The translations under genes and the position numbers were made by a program. This document shows positions 1 through 5,355 of a stretch of DNA of 16,563 nt, one piece after another; within the stretch, counting starts at the first letter, position 1, and each line of letters begins with the position of its first letter. Source of the DNA: CAYOEZ01 sp964402955. GTDB taxonomy: Bacteria; Chloroflexota; DTOL01; DAOUCN01. Below the pieces are notes generated by a model. It saw only the letters and a list, made by a program, of their open reading frames with translations. It was not told the origin of the DNA and did no database searches. The stretch lies in NCBI GenBank assembly GCA_964402955.1, contig CAYOEZ010000098.1, positions 1-16,563 on the forward strand, given 5' to 3'.

Positions 1-278
1 CAAGTCAGTTTGTAAAGTACGGTAGTAGTATTAGAAGCGGAATTCATTCCCGCGCATCCCCAAGCAGTACCTGGCGGAGCGAACCAGGACGGTCTTCACC
101 ATTGCCCAGATGGCCTGCTGGCCGTTTGAACGTGCTGCGGGACGACGCCTCTGTCCAACGGGGTTGCTACAAGTCAGAAACTGCCCTTGTATTCACCGCT
201 GCAACCTGCTATAATCCAGTTCGTCAGAAAGTCTTGGAGCAGGCCAGATTGGTCTGCGCCTGAAAGGAGGAAGACGGC
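1..278. other. Left-edge non-coding stretch leading to tatA
   Basis: I see no convincing gene in the first 170 bases. One plus-strand frame is open from the window edge to about 261, but its translation is rich in Ser, Arg and Pro with no recognisable motif and it runs over the tatA promoter. A minus-strand frame ending at 31-33 is equally anonymous. The stretch could hold the decayed end of a neighbouring gene. Its right part holds the candidate tatA promoter (187-215) and a strong ribosome binding site, AAAGGAGG at 263-270. Confidence 0.5.
187..215 (+). promoter_or_regulatory. Candidate sigma-70-type promoter of tatA
   Basis: A -35-like TTGTAT (187-192) and a perfect TATAAT (210-215) are 17 bases apart. 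A TG at 207-208, one base before the -10 box, makes it an extended -10. Transcription would start near 222, about 57 bases before the tatA start codon. The call is from the sequence pattern only. Confidence 0.55.
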
Positions 279-491
279 ATGCCCACGCTTGGAGCACCAG
301 AGCTCATTATTATCGCCGTGATCGTCATTCTCATTTTCGGTGCAAATCGCATCGGAGAGATTGGCGGCGCGATAGGGAAAACCGTGCGTGAGTTCCGCAA
401 GGAACTGAAGGACGATGAACCCCCGCTGAAGGCTGAGGACAAGAAGCTCGAAGAAAAGAAAGTAGAAGAAAAGAAAGTAGAAGACAAGTAG
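279..491 (+). CDS. tatA: Twin-arginine translocase subunit, TatA/TatE type
   Basis: A 70-residue protein with the classic TatA plan: a short N-terminus, one membrane helix at about residues 8-24, a hinge, an amphipathic helix (about 28-46, with the family-typical IGEIGGAIGKTVREFRKEL stretch) and a highly charged Lys/Glu tail. TatA forms the membrane pore part of the Sec-independent export system, which moves folded and often cofactor-loaded proteins across the cytoplasmic membrane. The ATG at 279 has a strong AAAGGAGG eight bases upstream. No tatB or tatC lies nearby, so it is a stand-alone copy, as is common outside the proteobacteria. The tail is encoded by a 15-base tandem repeat (447-488). 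TatB is unlikely given the short length and the helix sequence. Confidence 0.9.
   Translation: MPTLGAPELIIIAVIVILIFGANRIGEIGGAIGKTVREFRKELKDDEPPLKAEDKKLEEKKVEEKKVEDK
447..488 (+). repeat. 15-base tandem repeat inside the tatA tail
   Basis: Two full units and one partial unit of a 15-base repeat (447-461, 462-476, 477-488) encode LEEKK, VEEKK and VEDK just before the stop codon. The units are almost identical in DNA as well as protein, so the tail probably grew by slippage. A change of one unit would keep the frame. Confidence 0.85.
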
Positions 492-560
492 TCCCTGTGA
501 ACGTTCAGTCACCATGCGCTGTTGCGCTGGCCTGACACGTCACAGACGGTGCTATAGCAG

Positions 561-601
561 CACATTCGGCCATCGCCTGATCTGGGGGATGGCCGAATGT
601 G
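561..601 (+). terminator. 14-bp perfect inverted repeat; likely tatA terminator or leader hairpin
   Basis: Arms at 561-574 and 588-601 (CACATTCGGCCATC and its exact complement) enclose a 13-base loop, 70 bases after the tatA stop. It is the strongest hairpin in the tatA-glycosyltransferase gap. It is followed by TCCTATTT, not a clean T run, so rho-independent termination is plausible but not certain. A weak promoter-like pair (CTGACA 532-537, extended -10 TATAGC 553-558, spacer only 15) lies just before it; if real, the hairpin would sit in the glycosyltransferase leader. The right arm contains the GTG at 599 that is the longest possible glycosyltransferase start, which argues against that start. 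Confidence 0.5.
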
Positions 602-619
602 TCCTATTTGAGAGACATC

Positions 620-1372
620 ATGTATCTGTCCGTTGTCGTTCCCTGCTTCAACGAGCACGAAAACATCGAGCGTGGCGTGCTGGGCCAGATGATGGACTTC
701 CTGGCCAGCCAACCGTATGCGAGTGAGCTGATTGTCAGCGACGACGGGTCCAGCGACGATAGCCTGCGCCTGGTGCAAGAGTTTGCCGCCGGCCGGCCCA
801 CCATGCACGTCCGGGCCAATGCACACCGGGGCAAGCCATTTGCGCTGCGCGCTGCTCTGGCGTCTGTGCAGGGAGACATCGTCCTTCTGACGGACATGGA
901 TCAGTCTGCTCCGTTGAGCGAGGTGACGAAGCTTCTGCCGCACTTCGAGCAGGGCTATGACGTCGTGATAGGCTCGCGCGGGACGGGGCGTAAGAACTCA
1001 TCGCTGCTGCGCAAGGCGGCATCACAGGCTTTTCGCGCCTTCCGCAAAAGCCTGATCCTTCACGATATCGATGATACCCAGTGCGGCTTCAAGGCGGCGC
1101 GGCGCGATGTCTTGCGCCTGCTTTTCGATCGCCTGCAGGTTTTTCGGGATGTGCAGCAAAATGTGACCGGGTGGCGCGTCACTGCCTACGATGTGGAAAT
1201 GCTGTTTGTGGCAGAGAAGTTGGGACACCACGTCAAAGAAGTTCCCGTAGCATGGCAGCAAGAGGATGTGACACGGGGCAAGCAGAAGAGCTTTTTGCGT
1301 GAGTCGCGCGAAATGCTGGGAGAGGTTCTGCGCGTCAAGCGCAACGACCTGCGAGGCCAGTACAACGTATGA
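620..1372 (+). CDS. Family 2 glycosyltransferase, Alg5/DPM1-like
   Basis: A 250-residue GT-A fold glycosyltransferase, probably acting at the inner face of the membrane on a polyprenyl-phosphate acceptor with a nucleotide-sugar donor. Motifs in order: the N-terminal strand LSVVVPCFNE, the SDDGSSDDS nucleotide-binding loop, HRGKPFALRAAL, the metal-binding LLTDMDQSAP (DxD type) and DDTQCGFKAARRD, the last two typical of dolichyl-phosphate glucosyltransferase-like enzymes. There is no C-terminal membrane segment or GtrA domain. I start at the ATG at 620 because the protein then begins as the family usually does. A GTG at 599 would add seven residues but lies in a hairpin arm. The sugar and acceptor cannot be read from the sequence. 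A role in surface polysaccharide or glycolipid synthesis would fit the O-antigen-ligase-like gene nearby. Confidence 0.85.
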   Translation: MYLSVVVPCFNEHENIERGVLGQMMDFLASQPYASELIVSDDGSSDDSLRLVQEFAAGRPTMHVRANAHRGKPFALRAALASVQGDIVLLTDMDQSAPLSEVTKLLPHFEQGYDVVIGSRGTGRKNSSLLRKAASQAFRAFRKSLILHDIDDTQCGFKAARRDVLRLLFDRLQVFRDVQQNVTGWRVTAYDVEMLFVAEKLGHHVKEVPVAWQQEDVTRGKQKSFLRESREMLGEVLRVKRNDLRGQYNV

Positions 1373-1443
1373 CGTTCTTGCAGCGCTCGACGTACCTGCG
1401 CCAGGCTCGCCAGTGCTGACGGGAACGGTCTTCCTGGTCGCTT

Positions 1444-1704
1444 TCAGATGTTATCGGCAGACGTGACATCTGGCCCGTCGTCCTCTTGGAACTCCTCCAA
1501 AAGCGCACGCGCCTCGGCCTCGAGCGGCGCCGGCACCATCACCTTCACCTGCCCCAACCCATCAACGGTGAGGCCAAAGACAACGCCCAGGCTTTCGTAC
1601 TGTAGCAGGACAGGAATGCCCTCGCTCTCCAGCCGCGACTTGATGACATTGGCCTCAAGCTGGCCCTGCGCCGTGTAGATTCGGACGGGAAGGGTTTCTT
1701 TCAC
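1444..1704 (-). CDS. DUF2007-like small protein
   Basis: An 86-residue soluble protein. Its pattern (VRIYTAQGQLEANVIKSRLESEGIPVLL near residues 7-34, then a Val-rich strand, then LEAEARALLEEF) matches the DUF2007 family, small alpha/beta domains sometimes labelled putative signal-transducing proteins; no biochemical role is established. The acidic C-terminus (EEFQEDDGPD) is a typical extension. The start is a GTG at 1704 with GGGAGG five bases upstream. It is the second gene of a two-gene unit, ten bases after the stop of the MoaB-like gene. The convergent gap to the glycosyltransferase (1373-1443) shows no clear terminator. Confidence 0.75.
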   Translation of the reverse strand: MKETLPVRIYTAQGQLEANVIKSRLESEGIPVLLQYESLGVVFGLTVDGLGQVKVMVPAPLEAEARALLEEFQEDDGPDVTSADNI

Positions 1705-1714
1705 GTTGCCTCCC

Positions 1715-2224
1715 TCACGATTGGTCGGCCGGCCGGTGCTCGCTTTCAGCAGCTTCGCCGCGCAAGAGGCGCACGGCGTGCGGCAGCGCTGGCAGAATGA
1801 CAGCCAGATTCTCGCGTACGGCCCTGGGGCTGCCCGGCAGATTGACGATGATCGTCTGGCCGCGTATGCCGGCCACGGCCCGTGACAGCATGGCGTGGAT
1901 GGTGTGCTTCAGACTCTCGGCGCGCATCGCTTCCTCGAGACCTGGCGCACGCCGTTCGATGACCCGCAGCGTGGCCTCGGGCGTCACATCGCGTTGCGCA
2001 AAGCCGGTGCCGCCTGTGGTCAGGATGAGGTCAAGATTGAGCTCGTCGCTCCAATTGGCGAGTGTGGCGGCGATCTCGTCCACATCGTCAGGGATGATCT
2101 TGTACTCAGCGATGTGAGCGCCCATGTCGTGCTCGATCATCTCGTGAATGGCCGGGCCGCTATCGTCGGATCGTTCGCCGCGGGCGCTGCGGTCGCTGAT
2201 GGTCAGAATGCCAACCTCAATCAC
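1715..2224 (-). CDS. MogA/MoaB-family molybdopterin-binding protein
   Basis: A 169-residue protein of the MoCF-binding fold, acting in the cytoplasm in molybdenum cofactor synthesis, usually adenylation of molybdopterin. Visible motifs: VGILTISDRSARGERSDDSG at the N-terminus, the family signature TTGGTGFAQRDVTPEA in the middle, and NLPGSPRAVRENL near the C-terminus. The open frame extends 16 codons further upstream, but those residues resemble nothing in the family. The GTG at 2224 has GAGGTG four bases before it and gives the normal family length. MogA and MoaB are close paralogues and cannot be separated safely here. The cofactor would serve molybdenum or tungsten enzymes such as formate dehydrogenase, which would suit a Wood-Ljungdahl organism, but none is in this window. 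Confidence 0.88.
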   Translation of the reverse strand: MIEVGILTISDRSARGERSDDSGPAIHEMIEHDMGAHIAEYKIIPDDVDEIAATLANWSDELNLDLILTTGGTGFAQRDVTPEATLRVIERRAPGLEEAMRAESLKHTIHAMLSRAVAGIRGQTIIVNLPGSPRAVRENLAVILPALPHAVRLLRGEAAESEHRPADQS

Positions 2225-2290
2225 GTCGCACCTCGAAAGATTGAATTGTCGCAGATGGATGCCGAGCAACAAGGATTCTCACAGGTAACG

Positions 2291-2319
2291 ATTCTAAGTT
2301 GCTTCCGTGCTGAGAACAA
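2291..2319 (-). promoter_or_regulatory. Candidate promoter of the moaB-like/DUF2007 unit
   Basis: Read on the minus strand, TTGTTC (2319-2314) and TAGAAT (2296-2291) are 17 bases apart, placing the transcript start near 2284 and leaving a leader of about 60 bases before the GTG at 2224. The site lies between the end of the O-antigen-ligase-like gene and the MoaB-like gene, so the unit need not depend on read-through. Confidence 0.5.
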
Positions 2320-2340
2320 CACACGTGCGTATAGGGAAGG

Positions 2341-2427
2341 GATCCGCAGATGTCGCAGATCAGCGCAGATAGGTCAATCGTTGGTCTGCCATCTTTTCCT
2401 GAGTCCGCGATCTTTCATCTGCGGATC
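2341..2427. repeat. Palindromic dispersed-type repeat at the 3' end of the ligase gene
   Basis: An 87-base element bounded by a perfect 12-bp inverted repeat, GATCCGCAGATG (2341-2352) and its complement (2416-2427). Inside, CGCAGAT recurs at 2345-2351, 2354-2360 and 2364-2370. The stop codon (2360-2362) and about the last 22 codons of the O-antigen-ligase-like gene lie inside it. The ten-mer CGCAGATAGG (2364-2373) recurs in the second palindrome upstream of the same gene (4020-4029), so I treat the two as one family. Such ATCTGCG-rich palindromes resemble non-autonomous dispersed repeats seen in some environmental bacterial genomes; that link is from memory and unproven. Confidence 0.7.
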
Positions 2428-3898
2428 GTCCGGCTTTTGGTGCGTTTGCTTTCCATGTATGTTCATCCGTGGCCGCAGTGTTGTTGTTCTGCACAACCAC
2501 GATGGCCAGGCCCATGATCAGCCAGAACAGTGTCACAGTATGTGGAAATTGCAGGTTGAAGAAGTAGTGGTCGAGGATACCCGCAACCAGCGCCCCCACC
2601 AGCGCCGCAACCAGCCCAAGCAGTGCGCCGGCCATCGCCGGATCGGTCATCTTATTCAAGCGCGGCATGACGTAGCCGAAAAAGGCCGCAATGACGAAGA
2701 AAAACGACGCCAGCCCCAACAATCCCATCTCCTCGGCGATCAGCAGGTAGACGTTGGAAACGCCCAGATAGGAATCGATGTTGGGCGCAGCGCCAAAGCC
2801 GACGCCAAAGACCGGGAACTGGGCGATGAGCTTGAGCGCGTCGCTGTATTCGCCCAGGCGCATGGCTGCCGCTTGATCCTGAAAACGCGCGCCGGAGAGC
2901 AGATGCCCGACGAAGACATCAGCCTGGGGAGCGAAGAGGTACAGCGCCACCCCCATGATAGCAAATAATCCCCACATGCGCCGGTAACGGACAACAGCCA
3001 TGAAGAGCGCGGCCGCCGCCAGCCCTGCCCACGAACCGCGCGAGAATGTCGCCAGCAGGCATGCCCCGTTAACCGCCAGAATGATCCCCAGCAACTCACG
3101 CCGCAGCAGAGGCGCCTTGGAGAAGAACTGGCTGAGCGCCAGTGTGGTGGTCAGGATCAACATGCCGCCGAGAACATTGGGATCGACAGCGGTGGATGTG
3201 GCCCGGCGCGGCGCCTCAGGGTTGTCGCCGATGTAGCGGATGATGCCCTGGCCCTCGGGGTAGTAATGGAGGGCTTTCAGGTAACCGAGAAGACTGGCGC
3301 TGGTTGAGGCGGGCAGAAGATAGAGAATCAAACCGACGACGGATGCGATGAATCCACCGAGGATGATCAACTTACAGAAGAGGCGAATCTGGCGCGGGTC
3401 GCGTACATTGTTGATCACGGCGAAGTAGACGAGCAAGGCCAGCACAATCTCGCCAAAGTGGCGGATGGTGTCGCGTGACATGGAGTAGGCCGTGCCGAGA
3501 ACGAAGGCGACGCAGGCCAGGGCGATGAAGATAAGCAGGGGCGCGTTGACCGGCGAACCCTGCAACTGCTCATAGGGGCGGGCGAGCAGGCGCAAGAACC
3601 ACAGAATCAACAGGACGACAATAGCGATATCGAGAAACGTCGGATAAAAGCCGACGTTGACCGGCAGCGCGGCAAAGGGCAGCAGGGTGGTAATCAGGAT
3701 GATGGCGATGAATCCGGCCTGCATGCTTGAGACAAGGACTATGAGAGCTGCCAGGCCAAACAATCCAGCAACCACGACAACAGGCGAAAGCAGCGCCGCC
3801 ACCCCGCCCAGGAGCAGTCCCAGCATGACAAGCAGGACGACGCCAGGCAGCCGCACGTTGCTCATGTCTGCCCATCGTCCAATGGAATGGTTGCGCAC
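2360..3898 (-). CDS. O-antigen ligase/polymerase-like membrane protein (Wzy_C/WaaL type)
   Basis: A polytopic membrane protein of about 512 residues with a dozen or more hydrophobic segments and one long external loop before the last three. The Wzy_C hallmarks are present: TFSRGSWAGL (about residue 285), then FPVFGVGFGAAPNIDSYLG and NVYLLIAEEMGLLGL in and after the big loop. Such proteins join or polymerise lipid-linked glycans outside the membrane; some homologues transfer sugars to proteins. The open frame reaches 4195, but a promoter at 3929-3957 rules out most of that extension. I chose the GTG at 3898, which has GGGAGG four bases upstream. The ATG at 3865 (501 residues, directly before the first helix) is the alternative. 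The C-terminal 40 residues are hydrophilic, and their last half is encoded by a palindromic repeat, so the native C-terminus may have been replaced. Confidence 0.82.
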   Translation of the reverse strand: MRNHSIGRWADMSNVRLPGVVLLVMLGLLLGGVAALLSPVVVVAGLFGLAALIVLVSSMQAGFIAIILITTLLPFAALPVNVGFYPTFLDIAIVVLLILWFLRLLARPYEQLQGSPVNAPLLIFIALACVAFVLGTAYSMSRDTIRHFGEIVLALLVYFAVINNVRDPRQIRLFCKLIILGGFIASVVGLILYLLPASTSASLLGYLKALHYYPEGQGIIRYIGDNPEAPRRATSTAVDPNVLGGMLILTTTLALSQFFSKAPLLRRELLGIILAVNGACLLATFSRGSWAGLAAAALFMAVVRYRRMWGLFAIMGVALYLFAPQADVFVGHLLSGARFQDQAAAMRLGEYSDALKLIAQFPVFGVGFGAAPNIDSYLGVSNVYLLIAEEMGLLGLASFFFVIAAFFGYVMPRLNKMTDPAMAGALLGLVAALVGALVAGILDHYFFNLQFPHTVTLFWLIMGLAIVVVQNNNTAATDEHTWKANAPKAGRSADERSRTQEKMADQRLTYLR

Positions 3899-3928
3899 AT
3901 CTCCTCCCGTGAGGCTCAATCTAGGTGC

Positions 3929-3957
3929 ATTATACTCCAGGGGCGACAGGTGCGCAA
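3929..3957 (-). promoter_or_regulatory. Candidate promoter of the O-antigen-ligase-like gene
   Basis: On the minus strand a TTGCGC (3957-3952) and a perfect TATAAT (3934-3929) are 17 bases apart. The predicted transcript start is near 3922, about 24 bases before the GTG at 3898. This placement decides the gene start, because the longer open frame would have to be translated from upstream of its own promoter. Confidence 0.65.
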
Positions 3958-3980
3958 CGGTATGCTGATCCCCCGTTCTT

Positions 3981-4084
3981 GATGGGACGCGGATGGTCGC
4001 GGAAAACGCCGCGGATTTTCGCAGATAGGACAGAGTGATCTGTGGATGATCTGTGTCGGTTTCCGTGAGTATCCGCGTCCGATC
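3981..4084. repeat. Large imperfect palindrome upstream of the ligase gene
   Basis: Arms begin with GGACGCGGAT (3985-3994) and its exact complement (4071-4080). Pairing extends outward with one mismatch to 3981/4084 and inward through a CGGAAA block, giving an imperfect stem approaching 30 bp. The interior contains CGCAGATAGG (4020-4029), shared with the palindrome at 2341-2427. It sits between the divergent promoters of the ligase and aldolase genes. A transcript through it from either side would fold into a strong hairpin. Confidence 0.7.
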
Positions 4085-4138
4085 GAAGCAGGGAGTTGTA
4101 GTCCCTCGCCCCTTCCGTCGCGCGCAGCAAACGATTTG

Positions 4139-4147
4139 TGGTATAAT
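4139..4147 (+). promoter_or_regulatory. Extended -10 promoter of the aldolase gene
   Basis: TGGTATAAT (4139-4147) is a perfect -10 box with the TGn extension. No good -35 box lies 16-18 bases upstream, which is acceptable for extended -10 promoters. The predicted start near 4154 leaves about 65 bases to the aldolase ATG. Confidence 0.5.
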
Positions 4148-4218
4148 GGGTAGGCTGTTCAGAGGTGAGCCTTCGTGATGGCACGCACACCCCAAATTCT
4201 TATCAAAGAGGAGAAGTC

Positions 4219-5001
4219 ATGCGCGAGAATCCCGTGAAAGCGGCGTTGAAAGCTGGTAAGACCGTTGTCGGCGCCGGAATCGGCCTTGCTCCCAACCCCT
4301 TGGTCGTCCGAGTCCTGGCTAATGCCGGTTATGATTTTCTGTTCATCGACACTGAGCACAACCTGATTTCTCCGGAGAACCTGATTGCTGTCGTGCAAAT
4401 GGCCCGCGCCTGCGGTATTTCGCCCATTGTCCGCCCCAATGACAACGAGTATCATCTGATTGCCAGCGCCCTTGACTCAGGCGCCGATGGCCTGATCATC
4501 CCTCGCATCGAGACGCCGGAGCAGGCGGCGCAACTGATCTCCTACGCTAAGTATCCGCCCATGGGCGTGCGCGGTTGTGGCGGCACGGCCTTCTTCGACT
4601 TGAAGCCCCCATCAGACTGGGGCGCCGGCCTGGTCTGGCTCAATGAGCAGACACTGATTGCTCCGCAGGTGGAGTCGGTGAAGGCGATCGACAACCTGGA
4701 GAAGACGCTGCAAGTTCCAGGCATCGATGTGATCGTCGTTGGTCCGCAGGACCTGTCCATCAGCCTGGGCGTGCCCGGCCAGCACAATCACCCCAAAGAA
4801 ATCGAAGCGATCGATCACGTCATCGCCATCTGCAAGAAGCACAACACGCCCTGTGGCATTGTCATGGGCAATGGCGACCTGGCCAAGCCCTGGGTTGAGA
4901 AGGGCATGCGTTTCGTCGTCGCAGGCACCGACCTTGGCATGTTGTTGCAGGGCGGCATCAAGAACGTGCAGACCGTGCGCGCAGCAATCAGCCAAAGCTA
5001 G
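4219..5001 (+). CDS. HpcH/HpaI-family class II aldolase
   Basis: A 260-residue TIM-barrel aldolase of the HpcH/HpaI family, which reversibly splits 2-keto-3-deoxy sugar acids or 4-hydroxy-2-ketoacids into pyruvate and an aldehyde with a divalent metal. Family residues visible by motif: FIDTEH with the probable catalytic His47, VRPN with Arg72 (pyruvate binding), IPRIET with Glu98, and VGPQDLS with Asp178; the last two would hold the metal. The length is normal. The ATG at 4219 has GAGGAG five bases upstream; the 18 extra codons of the open frame look non-coding. The substrate cannot be told from the sequence; 2-keto-3-deoxy-L-rhamnonate or 4-hydroxy-2-oxoheptanedioate are typical. It has its own promoter and a 354-base gap to the hdr cluster, so a link to that cluster is not implied. 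Confidence 0.88.
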   Translation: MRENPVKAALKAGKTVVGAGIGLAPNPLVVRVLANAGYDFLFIDTEHNLISPENLIAVVQMARACGISPIVRPNDNEYHLIASALDSGADGLIIPRIETPEQAAQLISYAKYPPMGVRGCGGTAFFDLKPPSDWGAGLVWLNEQTLIAPQVESVKAIDNLEKTLQVPGIDVIVVGPQDLSISLGVPGQHNHPKEIEAIDHVIAICKKHNTPCGIVMGNGDLAKPWVEKGMRFVVAGTDLGMLLQGGIKNVQTVRAAISQS

Positions 5002-5355
5002 GTGACACCGTTTGCTGGCCTGGCGACCTACCGGTGCGGTGATGAAGCCGTTCACGCCAGTGTTCGAAAATGATCAAGCTGGCAACCGGAGTCCTACCGC
5101 GATCGAGCGGAATATGGTACAATGCCAACGCTGAACAAGGCGACACATGTATATCGTTGCGCCTTGCAGAGAGATTGCCGGATGGCCTAACATTTTCGTA
5201 CACAATGTGGTATAATCAGGTCGAAGAGGGTCTATGGCTTTCCAGAATCTGTACCGCCACACGGTCTTGAGTATTTCTGACCTCTTTTTGACCCAATCTG
5301 AACGCGGACAACACTCGGTGGTGCTACGCTCACCAGCAACGGAGTACAACACACT
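5002..5355 (+). promoter_or_regulatory. Upstream region and leader of the hdr-met cluster
   Basis: This 354-base stretch contains no convincing gene. Two extended -10-like sites lie in tandem: TGGTACAAT at 5115-5123 and TGGTATAAT at 5208-5216, the second with a possible -35 (CTAACA, 5187-5192, spacer 18). From the second, transcription would start near 5223 and give a leader of about 133 bases. In the leader, AAGAGGGTC (5224-5232) can pair, with one bulged G, with GACCTCTT (5279-5286), directly followed by more T residues. A second, shorter pairing (GGTC 5263-5266) competes for the same GACC. This resembles an attenuator only weakly. I recognise no known riboswitch. Confidence 0.45.
5208..5216 (+). 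promoter_or_regulatory. Extended -10 promoter, probable start of the hdr-met operon
   Basis: TGGTATAAT repeats the aldolase promoter core at 4139-4147 exactly. It is the better of the two promoter-like sites before the cluster and the nearest to the first hdrA gene. The cluster genes downstream are closely spaced and all on the plus strand, so one promoter could serve all of them. Confidence 0.5.

Larger units (their letters stand above)
3899..4218. other. Divergent intergenic region
   Basis: These 320 bases separate the minus-strand ligase gene from the plus-strand aldolase gene. They hold the ligase promoter (3929-3957), a large palindromic repeat (3981-4084), the aldolase promoter (4139-4147) and the aldolase ribosome binding site (GAGGAG, 4208-4213). 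I see no gene or RNA gene here. Confidence 0.7.

Noticed and set aside
3..261. Open plus-strand frame from the left edge, and a minus-strand frame ending at 31
   Set aside because: Composition looks non-coding, no motif is visible and the plus frame covers the tatA promoter. A decayed gene remnant cannot be excluded but is not supported.
509..943. Minus-strand open frame of 144 codons opposite the glycosyltransferase
   Set aside because: It is a shadow of the glycosyltransferase gene, rich in His, Gln and Arg with no motif.
2341..2427. CRISPR-like or insertion-sequence interpretation of the short CGCAGAT repeats
   Set aside because: The units are only seven bases, spaced irregularly at 9-10 bases, with no spacers and no transposase gene. 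A palindromic dispersed repeat explains them better.
1895..2968. A 357-codon plus-strand open frame
   Set aside because: It lies opposite the MoaB-like and O-antigen-ligase-like genes, whose motifs are clear. Its own translation is rich in His, Arg and Gln, has no family motif, and it crosses an intergenic promoter and a repeat.
3899..4195. N-terminal extension of the O-antigen-ligase-like gene to 4195
   Set aside because: The added residues are low in hydrophobicity, resemble no family member, cross a palindromic repeat and lie upstream of a TTGCGC-17-TATAAT promoter for the same gene.
5070..5352. Small open frames on both strands in the gap before the hdr cluster
   Set aside because: They overlap the promoter sites, lack ribosome binding sites and show no recognisable protein motif.
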